A DNA stretch of 64,000 bases from Tessaracoccus antarcticus. Lineage in GTDB: Bacteria > Actinomycetota > Actinomycetes > Propionibacteriales > Propionibacteriaceae. Below, piece after piece: positions 1 through 9,787 of this stretch. The notes under the pieces were generated by a model. That model was not told the origin of the DNA, ran no database searches, and was given only the letters and a program-made list of their open reading frames with translations. Location: contig NZ_REFW01000004.1 of NCBI RefSeq assembly GCF_003688855.1, forward strand, positions 124,001 through 188,000, written 5' to 3'. The position numbers were made by a program, and so were the translations under genes. Within the stretch, counting starts at the first letter, position 1. Every line of letters begins with the position of its first letter.

Positions 1-954
1 GCCTTCATCTACATCCGCGGCGAGGTGCTGCACATCGTGCGCCGCCTGCAGCAGGCCGTGGAGGAGGCGCGTGCCGCCGGGTATCTCGGCGCGAACGTGC
101 TCGGCACCGGTTTTGACCTGAACATCATCGTGCACGCCGGGGCCGGCGCCTACATCTGTGGCGAGGAGACGGCACTGCTGGACTCGCTGGAGGGTCGCCG
201 CGGTCAGCCGCGTCTGCGGCCGCCGTTCCCGGCTGTGGCGGGCCTGTACGCGTCCCCGACCGTCATCAACAACGTCGAGTCCATCGCGTCCGTCCCGAGC
301 ATTCTGGACAACGGCATCGCCTGGTTCCAGTCCATGGGCACGGAGAAGTCCAAGGGCATGACCCTGTACTCCCTCTCCGGCCACGTGAAGCGTGCCGGCC
401 AGTTCGAGGCACCTCTGGGTGTCACCCTGCGCCAGCTCCTGGAACTCGCCGGCGGCGTCCGCAACGGGCACCAGTTGAAGTTCTTCACCCCCGGCGGGTC
501 CTCCACACCCATCCTGACGGGCGACCACCTGGACGTCCCCCTGGACTACGAGGGCATGGCGGCTGCTGGCACGATGCTCGGCACCAAGGCGCTGCAGGTC
601 TTCGACGAGACCACCTCGGTGGTGCGCACCACGCTGCGCTGGGTGGAGTTCTACAAGCACGAGTCCTGCGGGAAGTGCACCCCGTGCCGTGAGGGCACGT
701 GGTGGCTCGTCCAGCTGCTCATGCGGTTCGAGGCGGGCACGGCCGAGCCGGGCGACGTCGACAAACTGTTGGACATTTGCGAGAACATCGGTGGGCGCTC
801 GTTCTGCGCGCTGGCCGACGGTGCAGTGGCGGCAGTCGTCAGCGCTGTGAAGTATTTCCGGGAAGAGTTCGAACAGGGTTACACCACCCCGGCGTGGGAG
901 CTGTTCCCGTACGGGAAGAGCGCACTGTTCGCGACAGAAGGAGACCCGCGGTGA
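1..954 (+). CDS. nuoF: NADH-quinone oxidoreductase subunit F, 5'-truncated
   Basis: C-terminal 317 residues of the NADH-binding subunit of complex I (peripheral arm). The frame is open from base 1 (AFIYIRGEV), so the start lies outside the window. The glycine-rich AGAGAYICGEETAL stretch belongs to the NADH/FMN fold. The [4Fe-4S] N3 ligands are visible as C-x2-C-x2-C at codons 667, 676 and 685 with the fourth Cys at 805-807. The subunit passes hydride electrons from NADH through FMN to the NuoG iron-sulfur chain. The stop overlaps the nuoG start (GTGA), so the two are probably translationally coupled. A GTG at 25 is an internal codon, not the start. Confidence 0.96.
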   Translation, partial: AFIYIRGEVLHIVRRLQQAVEEARAAGYLGANVLGTGFDLNIIVHAGAGAYICGEETALLDSLEGRRGQPRLRPPFPAVAGLYASPTVINNVESIASVPSILDNGIAWFQSMGTEKSKGMTLYSLSGHVKRAGQFEAPLGVTLRQLLELAGGVRNGHQLKFFTPGGSSTPILTGDHLDVPLDYEGMAAAGTMLGTKALQVFDETTSVVRTTLRWVEFYKHESCGKCTPCREGTWWLVQLLMRFEAGTAEPGDVDKLLDICENIGGRSFCALADGAVAAVVSAVKYFREEFEQGYTTPAWELFPYGKSALFATEGDPR

Positions 955-3374
955 GCCTCGACGCGAAGAGCGCCCCGGCGGAGGTGGCGAAGAAGCCCGA
1001 TCTGGTCAACCTGACCATCGACGGCACGTCGGTGAGTGTGCCCAAGGGCACCCTCATCATCCGTGCCGCCGAGATGATCGGCACGGCCATCCCACGGTTC
1101 TGCGACCACCCCCTGCTGGACCCTGTCGGTGCCTGCCGACAGTGCATGGTCGACATCCCCGACGCCGGCAACGGCCGTGGCTTCCCCAAGCCGCAGGCCT
1201 CCTGCACCATGCCTGTGGCCGAGGGCATGGTGGTCAAGACCCAGATGACCTCCGCCGTCGCCGACAAGGCACAGCGAGGCATGCTGGAGTTCCTCCTCAT
1301 CAACCACCCGCTCGACTGCCCCATCTGCGACAAGGGCGGCGAGTGCCCCCTGCAGAACCAGTCGTTGAGCAATGGCGACGGCGAGTCCCGCTTCGGTGCG
1401 CTGAAGCGGACGTTCCCCAAGCCCGTCAGCATCTCCGCGCAGATCCTGCTCGACCGGGAGCGCTGCGTGCTGTGTGCGCGCTGCACCCGGTTCTCCGAGC
1501 AGATCTCCGGCGACCCGTTCATTGAACTGGTGGAGCGCGGGGCACTGCAGCAGGTCGGCACCTACGAGACCGACCCGTACGACTCGTACTTCTCCGGCAA
1601 CGTCATCCAGATCTGCCCCGTGGGTGCGCTGACGTCGGCGGCCTACCGTTTCCAGGCGCGACCGTTCGACCTGGTGTCCATCACCACGTCCTGCGAGCAC
1701 TGCGCGTCCGGTTGCGAATTGCGCAGCGACCACCGTCACCACCAGATCAAGCGTCGGCTGGCCGGCAACGATCCGGAGGTCAACGAGGAGTGGAGCTGCG
1801 ACAAGGGTCGCTTCGGCTTCATGTACGGCCGCGGCAACGACCGCATCACCCGCCCGCTCGTGCGTCGGGACGGCGTCCTGCAGCCAGCGAGCTGGCCTGA
1901 GGCCATCGACGTCGCCGTGCACGGTCTGCGTGAGGCGGGCAGCCGCGTCGGTGTGCTCACCGGCGGACGTCTGACAGTCGAGAACGCCTACGCCTACTCG
2001 CGCTTCGCGCGCGGGGTACTCGGCACCAACAACATCGACCACCGCTCCCGCCCCCAGTCGGACGAAGAGGCGGACTTCATCGCCGCCCACGTCGCGGGCC
2101 GCTCCCTGGCGGACTCGGTCCGCTACGCCGACCTCGACGCCGCGGAGCACGTCGTCCTGGTGGCGTTTGAGCCCGAGGACGAGTCGCCCATTGTGTTCCT
2201 GCGGCTGCGCAAGGCAGTCCGCAACGGGACCCTCCGCGTGACGACGATTGCGCCGTTCGCCTCCCGCGGGTCGGAGAAGCTGTCCGCTGAACTGGTGGCT
2301 GTGGCCCCCGGTGGCGAAGCGGCCGCGCTGTCCGGCCTGGAACTGGGCGCGGGCACGATCATCCTGGTGGGGGAGAGGGCTGCCACGCAGCCCGGGCTCC
2401 TGTCCGCGGTGTCCGCTGCCTCCGCACGCTCCGGAGCGCGGCTTGCGTGGATCCCGCGCCGCGCCGGTGAAGTGGGCGCCATCCATGCCGGGTGCATGCC
2501 GAACCTGTTGCCCGGGGGGCGCCCGCTCGCGGACGCCGCCGCTCGGGTGGACGTCGCCTCGGCGTGGGGAGCTTCCACGCTGTCGGGACAGGCCGGCCTC
2601 TCCGCCGACGAGCAGTTGCGGGCGGCCGCCTCCGGCGAGCTGTTGGCACTGGTCGTGGCAGGCGTGGACCCCGCCGACATGGGACACGCCGACGAAGCCC
2701 TCCTGGGGCTCGAGAGCGCCGGGTTCGTCGTCAGCATCGAGCAGCGCGAGAGCGCCGTCACCGAACGCGCCGACGTGGTGTTCCCGGCCGCCCTCATGGA
2801 GGAGCAGTCCGGACACTTCCTGAACTGGGAGCAGCGCCAACGCGACGTCGCCATCGTCGTGAAGGACACCCGCTCGCCCATGACCGACATGCGCATCCTC
2901 GCGGCCCTGGCCGACGCCATGGGCTCGGATCTGGGGTTCCGCACCCCGGCCGCGGCCCGCGCTGACCTCGCCGAGCTCGGCACCTGGGACGGTCACCGCG
3001 CCGCTTCCCCCACCGTCGCCGACCCCGGCCACGTGGTGGGTACCGCAGACGGCCTGGTCCTGGCCAGCTGGCGTCAACTGCTGGACGCGTCCAGCGGCAA
3101 CGACCACGAGCTCGCCCTGCGCGCCACGGCGCGACCTGCCGTCGCCCGGGTCTCACCGGCCACGGCCAACGCTCTCGGTGCCACCGACGTGGTGTGCGTC
3201 ACGGATGGGCGGCGTCGACTGATGCTGCCTCTCCTGCCGACGCGCGACATGGTCGACGGTGTCGTGTGGGTGCCCATGAATCCCGGAATCGGCCAGGGTG
3301 AGCGTCTCGCGTCGGTTCCCGGCACGGTCGTGACCGTGGACGTCGTCCCCGTCGACGAAGGAGTTGCCTCATGA
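951..3374 (+). CDS. nuoG: NADH-quinone oxidoreductase subunit G
   Basis: Iron-sulfur electron-wire subunit of complex I, 807 residues. Start chosen as GTG 951, overlapping the nuoF stop and preceded by AGAAGGAG; the frame is open further upstream but that part is nuoF shadow. Ligands seen: [2Fe-2S] C51, C62, C65, C85; N5 H119, C123, C126, C132; N4 C172, C175, C178, C222. A further C-x2-C-x3-C-x27-C set (C248, C251, C255, C283) matches the optional N7 cluster. The remainder is a molybdopterin-oxidoreductase-like domain. The stop overlaps the nuoH start (ATGA). Confidence 0.97.
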   Translation: MSLDAKSAPAEVAKKPDLVNLTIDGTSVSVPKGTLIIRAAEMIGTAIPRFCDHPLLDPVGACRQCMVDIPDAGNGRGFPKPQASCTMPVAEGMVVKTQMTSAVADKAQRGMLEFLLINHPLDCPICDKGGECPLQNQSLSNGDGESRFGALKRTFPKPVSISAQILLDRERCVLCARCTRFSEQISGDPFIELVERGALQQVGTYETDPYDSYFSGNVIQICPVGALTSAAYRFQARPFDLVSITTSCEHCASGCELRSDHRHHQIKRRLAGNDPEVNEEWSCDKGRFGFMYGRGNDRITRPLVRRDGVLQPASWPEAIDVAVHGLREAGSRVGVLTGGRLTVENAYAYSRFARGVLGTNNIDHRSRPQSDEEADFIAAHVAGRSLADSVRYADLDAAEHVVLVAFEPEDESPIVFLRLRKAVRNGTLRVTTIAPFASRGSEKLSAELVAVAPGGEAAALSGLELGAGTIILVGERAATQPGLLSAVSAASARSGARLAWIPRRAGEVGAIHAGCMPNLLPGGRPLADAAARVDVASAWGASTLSGQAGLSADEQLRAAASGELLALVVAGVDPADMGHADEALLGLESAGFVVSIEQRESAVTERADVVFPAALMEEQSGHFLNWEQRQRDVAIVVKDTRSPMTDMRILAALADAMGSDLGFRTPAAARADLAELGTWDGHRAASPTVADPGHVVGTADGLVLASWRQLLDASSGNDHELALRATARPAVARVSPATANALGATDVVCVTDGRRRLMLPLLPTRDMVDGVVWVPMNPGIGQGERLASVPGTVVTVDVVPVDEGVAS

Positions 3375-4666
3375 ACGTGTTCTTTTCTGATCCCTGGTGG
3401 TTGATCCTCATCAAGGTGGTCATCCTGTTCGTGGTGCTGCTGGTCTGGACGATCTTCAACGTCTGGTACGAGCGCCGCCTCGTCGGCAAGATGCAGCACC
3501 GCCTCGGGCCCATCATGAATGGTCCCTTCGGTCTGGGTCAGGCCCTGGCTGATGGTGCCAAGCTGATCGCCAAGGAGGACTTCCGCCCCACCAACACCGA
3601 CAAGTGGGTCTACAACCTGGCGCCGCTGCTCACCGGGGTGGCCGCATTCACCACCTGGACGGTGCTGCCGTTCGGTGGCGAGGTGGAGATCTTCGGTGTC
3701 ACCACCCGCCTCCAGGTCACCGACCTGCCCGTGTCGGTGCTGTTCATGATCGCCATCGCCTCCATCGGCATCTACGGGATCGTGCTCGCCGGGTGGGCGT
3801 CCAACTCCACCTACTCGTTCCTCGGCTCCATCCGCAGCTCGGCCCAGATGATCTCCTACGAGGTCGCCATGGGTCTGGCCATCGTGGGTGTGTTCGTGCT
3901 GTCCGGCTCCATGTCCACGGCCAGCATCGTCGAGGCGCAGGCCCAGAAAATCATCCTGCGGGTCCCGTTCACGCAGATGGAGTTCGACCCCGGCATCCCC
4001 GGTTGGTACGGCCTGCTGCTGCTGCCGTCCTTCGTGATCTACTGCATCGCCATGGTGGGCGAGACCAACCGTGCCCCCTTCGACCTGCCCGAGTGCGAGT
4101 CGGAACTGGTGGCCGGCTACCTCACCGAGTACTCCGGGTTCCGCTACGCCATGTACTTCCTCGCGGAGTACATCAACATGGCCACCGTCTCAGCCATTGC
4201 CACCACGCTGTTCCTGGGCGGCTACCTGCCGCCGTGGCCGCTGAACCTGATCCCGTTCCTGAACAACCCGTGGTTCGGGCCCATCTTCTTCGTCGTCAAG
4301 GTCCAGTTGCTGATCTCGGGATTCGTGTGGTTGCGTGGCACATTGCCCCGTTTCCGCTACGACCAGTTCATGGACCTCGGGTGGAAACGCCTGATCCCGA
4401 TCTCGCTGTTGTGGATCGTCATGATCGGCATAGCACCGCAGTACACCCTCGGCCTGGCCGTCCTGCTGGTGGCGATACTCATCGCGCTGAGCGGGTCCAC
4501 GGACAAGGACGAGGACGAGGAGGACGACGTGGACCTGGACGCACCGTTCGACGCGTTCGCAGGCGGCTACCCCGTACCCCCCCGACCGGGGCAGATGTTG
4601 CCCGAGATGGCTGGCGTCGTCAGGGCGCCACGCACCGATGACACCGAAGTGGAAGTGGAGATCTGA
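3371..4666 (+). CDS. nuoH: NADH-quinone oxidoreductase subunit H
   Basis: Membrane subunit next to the quinone tunnel of complex I, 431 residues, about eight hydrophobic segments. Conserved family blocks are seen: [15 protein letters not shown] near residue 35 and [21 protein letters not shown] near the middle, the latter lining the quinone cavity. After the last helix there is a roughly 60-residue hydrophilic tail beginning with an acidic run ([13 protein letters not shown]); the E. coli protein has no comparable tail. ATG 3371 overlaps the nuoG stop, and the stop overlaps nuoI (TGATG). Confidence 0.97.
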   Translation: MNVFFSDPWWLILIKVVILFVVLLVWTIFNVWYERRLVGKMQHRLGPIMNGPFGLGQALADGAKLIAKEDFRPTNTDKWVYNLAPLLTGVAAFTTWTVLPFGGEVEIFGVTTRLQVTDLPVSVLFMIAIASIGIYGIVLAGWASNSTYSFLGSIRSSAQMISYEVAMGLAIVGVFVLSGSMSTASIVEAQAQKIILRVPFTQMEFDPGIPGWYGLLLLPSFVIYCIAMVGETNRAPFDLPECESELVAGYLTEYSGFRYAMYFLAEYINMATVSAIATTLFLGGYLPPWPLNLIPFLNNPWFGPIFFVVKVQLLISGFVWLRGTLPRFRYDQFMDLGWKRLIPISLLWIVMIGIAPQYTLGLAVLLVAILIALSGSTDKDEDEEDDVDLDAPFDAFAGGYPVPPRPGQMLPEMAGVVRAPRTDDTEVEVEI

Positions 4667-5223
4667 TGGGGATCCTTGATCCGTGGGCCGGGTTCGGCAT
4701 CACGTTGAACACCATCTTCCGCAAGCCCTTCACACAGGGTTACCCGCAGAAGGGCAAAGAGAAAGTCACGATGCCGCGCTTCCACGGCCGGCACCAGCTG
4801 AACCGCTGGCCCGACGGTCTGGAGAAGTGCGTCGGTTGTGAACTGTGCGCCTGGGCCTGCCCGGCGGACGCCATCTACGTCGAGGGTGCGGACAACACCG
4901 ACGACCAGCGCTTCTCGCCCGGTGAGCGGTACGGCCACGTGTACCAGATCAACTACCTGCGCTGCATTTTCTGCGGGTTGTGCATCGAGGCGTGCCCGAC
5001 GCGTGCGCTGACCATGACGAACGAGTTCAAACTCGCCGACACCTCGCGCAGCAGCCTCATCTACGAGAAGCAGGACCTGCTGGCCCCGCTCGTTCCCGGC
5101 ATGGAGCAGCCCCCACACCCCCGCCGCCTCGGCGAGGGGGAGAAGGACTACTTCCTGGGGCTGCCCTCCACGGGCCAGCCCGACACCCGCACGGCCGCGC
5201 CGAGCAGAGGAGTGACCCCGTGA
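4666..5223 (+). CDS. nuoI: NADH-quinone oxidoreductase subunit I
   Basis: 185-residue ferredoxin-like subunit joining the peripheral arm to the membrane arm. Two complete [4Fe-4S] motifs are seen, C55/C58/C61 with C65 and C100/C103/C106 with C110, corresponding to clusters N6a and N6b that hand electrons to N2. The C-terminal 50 residues are Pro-rich and poorly structured. It starts inside the nuoH stop (TGATG) and its stop overlaps the nuoJ start (GTGA). Confidence 0.97.
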   Translation: MGILDPWAGFGITLNTIFRKPFTQGYPQKGKEKVTMPRFHGRHQLNRWPDGLEKCVGCELCAWACPADAIYVEGADNTDDQRFSPGERYGHVYQINYLRCIFCGLCIEACPTRALTMTNEFKLADTSRSSLIYEKQDLLAPLVPGMEQPPHPRRLGEGEKDYFLGLPSTGQPDTRTAAPSRGVTP

Positions 5224-6041
5224 CGACACTCATCCCCCTGGTCTCGGGGGACCAGGTGGCCTTCTGGATCTGCGCCCCCATCATGGTGGTGCTGGCACTC
5301 GGCATGGTGATCGCGCGCAAGCCCGTCCATTCGGCCATCTGCATCGCTGGCGTCATGGTGGGCCTCGCCGTCCTGTACGCCGCGCAGGACGCACCGTTCC
5401 TGTTCGTGGTGCAGATCATCGTCTACACCGGCGCCATCCTCATGCTGTTCCTCTTCGTGGTGATGCTCGTGGGTGTCGACACCCGTGACTCCGTCGTCGA
5501 GACGCTGAAGGGTCACCGCATCGCCTCCGTCGTGGCAGCCGTCGCGTTGGCCGCGATGGTGTTCCTCGCCATCGGCAGCCGCGTCTTCGACGGCATCCCC
5601 GCCGGCCTCACAGAGGCCAACGCCCAGTTCGGGGGCAACATCCAGGGCATAGCCGCGCTGTTGTTCACCCGCTACGTCTTCATCTTCGAGGCCACCGCTG
5701 CGCTGCTGATCACGGCCGCCCTCGGCGCCATGGTGCTGGCGCACGGTGAACGACTCAAGGCCAAGAAGACCCAGCTGCAGGAGGCAACCGACCGCGTCGA
5801 GCGGTACGCCACCGACGGTGTCCACCCCGGCCCGCTGCCGAGCTCCGGTGTCTTCGCCCGGTACAACGCCATCCATGTGCCGGCCCTGCTGCCGGACGGG
5901 ACCGCCTCCGAGTTGTCCGTCTCCCCGACGCTGCGCGCCCGCGGGGTCATCATGGACGTCGAGAACCTTCGTCGTCCCTCCGATGAGTCCCACGCTGCCA
6001 TCGAGCAGGCTTCCGCCCAAGCTGAAGGAGATGCCCTGTGA
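5220..6041 (+). CDS. nuoJ: NADH-quinone oxidoreductase subunit J
   Basis: Small membrane subunit of complex I, 273 residues. GTG 5220 was chosen because it overlaps the nuoI stop and gives the family start ([20 protein letters not shown]); the frame runs open further upstream but only as a shadow of nuoI. Five hydrophobic segments lie in residues 10-175. The last 90 residues are hydrophilic, longer than in E. coli NuoJ (about 184 residues). The stop overlaps nuoK by GTGA. Confidence 0.95.
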   Translation: MTTLIPLVSGDQVAFWICAPIMVVLALGMVIARKPVHSAICIAGVMVGLAVLYAAQDAPFLFVVQIIVYTGAILMLFLFVVMLVGVDTRDSVVETLKGHRIASVVAAVALAAMVFLAIGSRVFDGIPAGLTEANAQFGGNIQGIAALLFTRYVFIFEATAALLITAALGAMVLAHGERLKAKKTQLQEATDRVERYATDGVHPGPLPSSGVFARYNAIHVPALLPDGTASELSVSPTLRARGVIMDVENLRRPSDESHAAIEQASAQAEGDAL

Positions 6042-6337
6042 CTTCCGAGCCCTATCTGTTGCTCTCGGCGATCCTGTTCGCCATCGGGGTGATCGGCTTC
6101 ATGCTGCGGCGCAACGCCATCATCCTCTTCATGAGCGTCGAACTCATGCTGAACGCCACCAACCTCGCGTTCGTGACGTTCTCCCGGCAGCACGGAAACC
6201 TCGACGGGCAGGTGGCGTCCTTCTTCGTGATGGTCGTCGCGGCCGCCGAGGTCGTCGTCGGTCTTGCCATCATCGTGTCCATCTACCGTGCTCGCCGGTC
6301 GGCTTCGGTCGACGACGCGAACCTGCTGAAGTTCTGA
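6038..6337 (+). CDS. nuoK: NADH-quinone oxidoreductase subunit K
   Basis: 99 residues with three transmembrane helices, the MrpC-like subunit of the proton-pumping arm. The acidic residues expected in helices 2 and 3 are present ([13 protein letters not shown] and [12 protein letters not shown]). GTG 6038 overlaps the nuoJ stop. A 14-base gap separates it from nuoL. Confidence 0.97.
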   Translation: MTSEPYLLLSAILFAIGVIGFMLRRNAIILFMSVELMLNATNLAFVTFSRQHGNLDGQVASFFVMVVAAAEVVVGLAIIVSIYRARRSASVDDANLLKF

Positions 6338-6351
6338 CAGGGGCAAGAAGC

Positions 6352-8259
6352 GTGCATCTCCTGGAAATCGTCCCCGCGGTACCGGCATCGGGGCTCTTCA
6401 GCCTCGCCTGGCTGGTCATTGCCATCCCCCTTGCCTGCGCGGCCCTGCTCATCGTGCTGGGCAAACGCTCCGACGGGTGGGGTCACCTGCTCGCCACCGT
6501 CGCCACCATCGCCTCCTTCGCCATCGGGCTGCTGCTGTTCGTGCAGATGCTGTCGGCGGACGAGGGCTCCCGTGCCGTGTCGGTGCCCCTGTACGAGTGG
6601 ATCGCCACCGGCAGTTGGAGCATTGAGGCTGGCCTGCTCGTGGACCAGCTCTCCATCCTCTTCGTCCTTCTCATCACGGGTGTGGGTGCACTGATCCACA
6701 TCTACTCCATCGGGTACATGGCCCACGACGCGAACCGGCGCAAGTTCTTCGCGTACCTCAACCTTTTCGTGGCCGCCATGCTCATCCTGGTGTTGGCGGA
6801 CAACTACCTCGTGCTCTTCCTCGGCTGGGAGGGCGTCGGCCTGGCGTCCTACCTGCTCATCGGCTTCTGGGCCCACAAGCCCTCAGCCGCCGCCGCGGGC
6901 GTCAAGGCGTTCGTCGTGAACCGCGTCGGCGACCTCGGTATGGCCATGGCCATCTTCACCATGCTCGCAATGTTCGGCTCCTCGGCCTTCGCCGACGTCA
7001 ACGCGGGTGCGCCGCAGCTCTCGGGCACCTGGGCCACGCTGCTCGGCATCATGCTGCTCGTGGGTGCGTGCGCCAAGTCGGCGCAGGTGCCGCTGCAGTC
7101 CTGGTTGCTGGACGCCATGGAGGGCCCCACCCCGGTGTCGGCACTCATCCACGCCGCCACCATGGTCACGGCCGGTGTCTACCTCGTGGTCCGCAGCCAC
7201 GCCATCTACGCCATGAGCGACGTGGCCACCCTGGCCGTCGCCATCGTCGGCACGGTGACGCTGCTCGCGGGCGCCTGGATCGGTTCCAGCAAGGACGACA
7301 TCAAGAAGGTCCTCGCCGGCTCCACCATGTCCCAGATCGGCTACATGATGCTGGCCGCCGGCCTCGGCCCCGTCGGTGCCGCGTTCGCGATCTTCCACCT
7401 CATCACGCACGGTTTCTTCAAGGCCAACATGTTCCTCGGTGCCGGTTCCGTGATGCACGGCATGAACGACGAGGTGGACATGCGCAACTTCGGCGGTCTC
7501 GCCAAGGCCATGCGCATCACGTTCCTCACCTTCGGCGCCGGCTACCTGGCCATCATCGGGTTCCCGTTCACGGCAGGGTTCTACTCCAAGGACCACATCG
7601 TGGAGGCCGCGTTCGAGTCGAACACGGTCCTCGGCGTCCTGGCCTTGTTGGGCGCCGGTGTGACGGCGTACTACATGACACGCCTCATGGTCATGACCTT
7701 CTTCGGCGCCCGCCGTTGGAAGGACGACGCGCACCCGCACGAGTCGCCGCTCACCATGACGGTCCCGCTCATCGTGCTCGGCGTGCTGTCCCTGGTGGCG
7801 GGTCTGTTCATGAACAGCTGGATCCAGGGCTGGCTTGCGCCTGCCACGGGCGGCGAGGTCCACGAGACCGAAGTCTTCTCCCTGGCGCTCATCCCGCTGC
7901 TCACCCTGGCCGTCGTGATCGTGGGGGTGGCTGTCGGCTGGTTCCTGCATCGCGGCGACATCCCCCGCACGGCCCCTGTCACGAAGAACCCGCTCGTCCT
8001 CGCGGGACGCTCCGACCTGTACGGCGACGCCCTGAACGAGTACGCCGTCGTGCGTCCCGTCAAGGGCCTCGTGGCGGGTACGGAAGCGTTCGACCACGGC
8101 GTCGTCGACGGTCTCGTCATGGGCTCCGCCAGCATGGCGGGCGGTCTCGGATCGTGGCTGCGCCGCGCACAAAACGGTTATGTCCGCACCTACGGCTTGA
8201 CGTTCGTGATCGGGGTCGTGGCACTTGCCGCGGTCGTGGTTTTCGGGCAACTGGTCTGA
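6352..8259 (+). CDS. nuoL: NADH-quinone oxidoreductase subunit L
   Basis: Largest antiporter-like proton-pumping subunit, 635 residues. GTG 6352 (VHLLEIVPAVPASG) is chosen as start; the open frame upstream of it is a shadow of nuoJ/nuoK. Core motifs of the MrpA/NuoL family are seen: YLVLFLGWEGVGLASYLLIGFW, WLLDAMEGPTPVSALIHAATMVTAGVYL in the discontinuous helix region, and SKDDIKKVLAGSTMSQIGYM. The C-terminus carries the long lateral helix plus an anchoring helix. Thirteen bases separate it from nuoM. Confidence 0.96.
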   Translation: MHLLEIVPAVPASGLFSLAWLVIAIPLACAALLIVLGKRSDGWGHLLATVATIASFAIGLLLFVQMLSADEGSRAVSVPLYEWIATGSWSIEAGLLVDQLSILFVLLITGVGALIHIYSIGYMAHDANRRKFFAYLNLFVAAMLILVLADNYLVLFLGWEGVGLASYLLIGFWAHKPSAAAAGVKAFVVNRVGDLGMAMAIFTMLAMFGSSAFADVNAGAPQLSGTWATLLGIMLLVGACAKSAQVPLQSWLLDAMEGPTPVSALIHAATMVTAGVYLVVRSHAIYAMSDVATLAVAIVGTVTLLAGAWIGSSKDDIKKVLAGSTMSQIGYMMLAAGLGPVGAAFAIFHLITHGFFKANMFLGAGSVMHGMNDEVDMRNFGGLAKAMRITFLTFGAGYLAIIGFPFTAGFYSKDHIVEAAFESNTVLGVLALLGAGVTAYYMTRLMVMTFFGARRWKDDAHPHESPLTMTVPLIVLGVLSLVAGLFMNSWIQGWLAPATGGEVHETEVFSLALIPLLTLAVVIVGVAVGWFLHRGDIPRTAPVTKNPLVLAGRSDLYGDALNEYAVVRPVKGLVAGTEAFDHGVVDGLVMGSASMAGGLGSWLRRAQNGYVRTYGLTFVIGVVALAAVVVFGQLV

Positions 8260-8272
8260 GGAGGAAGGCAAC

Positions 8273-9787
8273 ATGTTCAACTCAATTCCCCTTCTGACCA
8301 TTCTGGCCCTACTGCCACTGGTGGGCGCGCTGGTGTTGCTGTTCACCAAGGGCCACGTCGCCAAGCTCGTGGGCCTCGGGTTCGCACTCACCACCACCGT
8401 GGTGGGCGTCCTGGTCTTCGTGCTGTCACGGGGGACCGGGCTCGTCGAGTCCGCCCCCTGGATCCGCCCCATCGGCGCCTGGTACGCGCTGGAGTTCTCC
8501 GGCATGAGCGGCATCCTCGTGCTCCTGACGGTCATCCTCGTCCCCGCGGTGTTCATCGCCGAGTGGAACGTCGGCGACCGGCCGGAGGCCCGCTGGAGCA
8601 CCGGCACCTTCTTCGCGATGGCGCTCGCCATGCAGGGACTGGCCCTCTACGTTTTCATGGCCTCGGACGTCCTGCTGTTCTACATCGCCTTCGAGGCAAC
8701 CCTGATCCCCATGTACTTCATGGTGGCCGGCTGGGGCGGCGCCCGCCGCACCTCGGCGGCGGTGAAGTTCCTGCTGTACTCGCTGGCCGGTGGCCTCGTC
8801 ATGCTGGTCGCCGTTGCGGGGCTGTACGCCGTCGGGTCCGATCAGGGCAAGGTCAGCTTCCTGTTCAGTGACCTGGCCACCCTCGACCTCAGCGGCACCG
8901 TGGGCAAGTGGCTGTTCGCCGGGTTCTTCTTCGCGTTCGCCGTGAAGGCACCGCTGGTGGGCCTGCACACCTGGCTCCCCGACACCGCGGAGCAGGCCAC
9001 ACCCGGCACCTCCACGCTGCTGGTGGGCGTCCTCGACAAGATCGGCACCTTCGGCATGATCAAGGTCTGCCTGCTGGTGTTCCCCGAGGCCAGCGCCTGG
9101 GCCACCCCGGTCATCCTGGTGTGGGCCATCGTGTCGGTGGTCTACGGAGCCTTCATGGCCATGGGGTCGCGCGACCTGATGCGCTTCGTGTCCTACACCT
9201 CCGTGAGCCACTTCGGATTCATGGTCTTCGGCATCTTTGCCATGACCACGCAGTCCATCAGCGGCTCCATCTTCTACATGCTCAACCACGGCCTCTCCAG
9301 CGCCGCGCTGTTCCTCGTGGTGGGCTACCTGGTCCAGCGTCGCGGCACCGCCGACGTGGCCGCCTTTGGCGGCGTGCAGAAGGTGGCGCCCGTTCTGGCC
9401 GGGGTCCTGCTCATGGCTGGTCTGGCGACGCTGTCGCTGCCCGGCTTCGGCAGCTTCGTGGGCGAGTTCTTCACGATGGCGGGAGGCTGGCAGCGCTACC
9501 CCGTCCAGACCGCCTTCATCACCATCGGCATGGTCCTGTCCGCCGTCTACGTGCTGGTGATGTACCAGCGCACCATGACGGGCCCGGTCACCCCCCAGGT
9601 GGCCGAGACCGTGCGCACCGACCTGGACCTCCGCGAGAAGGCAGCCGTCGTGCCGCTCATCGTGATCCTGCTGGCGCTCGGCTTCCTGCCCAAACCCTTG
9701 CTGGAGGTCGCGGATGAAACGTCCGTGGCCATCATGAACTCCAGCGGCGTCACGGACCCCGCACCGCAGATCGAGGAAGGCAACTGA
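8273..9787 (+). CDS. nuoM: NADH-quinone oxidoreductase subunit M
   Basis: 504-residue antiporter-like subunit with about 14 hydrophobic segments. ATG 8273 is preceded by GAGGAAGG, a good ribosome-binding site, and is preferred over in-frame upstream starts inside nuoL. The NuoM glutamate motif (YIAFEATLIPMYFMV) and the HTWLPDTAEQATPGTSTLL block are present. The stop overlaps the nuoN start (TGATG). Confidence 0.96.
   Translation: MFNSIPLLTILALLPLVGALVLLFTKGHVAKLVGLGFALTTTVVGVLVFVLSRGTGLVESAPWIRPIGAWYALEFSGMSGILVLLTVILVPAVFIAEWNVGDRPEARWSTGTFFAMALAMQGLALYVFMASDVLLFYIAFEATLIPMYFMVAGWGGARRTSAAVKFLLYSLAGGLVMLVAVAGLYAVGSDQGKVSFLFSDLATLDLSGTVGKWLFAGFFFAFAVKAPLVGLHTWLPDTAEQATPGTSTLLVGVLDKIGTFGMIKVCLLVFPEASAWATPVILVWAIVSVVYGAFMAMGSRDLMRFVSYTSVSHFGFMVFGIFAMTTQSISGSIFYMLNHGLSSAALFLVVGYLVQRRGTADVAAFGGVQKVAPVLAGVLLMAGLATLSLPGFGSFVGEFFTMAGGWQRYPVQTAFITIGMVLSAVYVLVMYQRTMTGPVTPQVAETVRTDLDLREKAAVVPLIVILLALGFLPKPLLEVADETSVAIMNSSGVTDPAPQIEEGN

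Noticed and set aside
879..3107. 742-residue open frame antisense to nuoG, and similar long antisense frames over rpoC (41709-43382) and fusA (51173-53272)
   Set aside because: They mirror the codon-position GC bias of the real genes opposite, have His/Val/Arg-rich shadow composition and no ribosome-binding sites.
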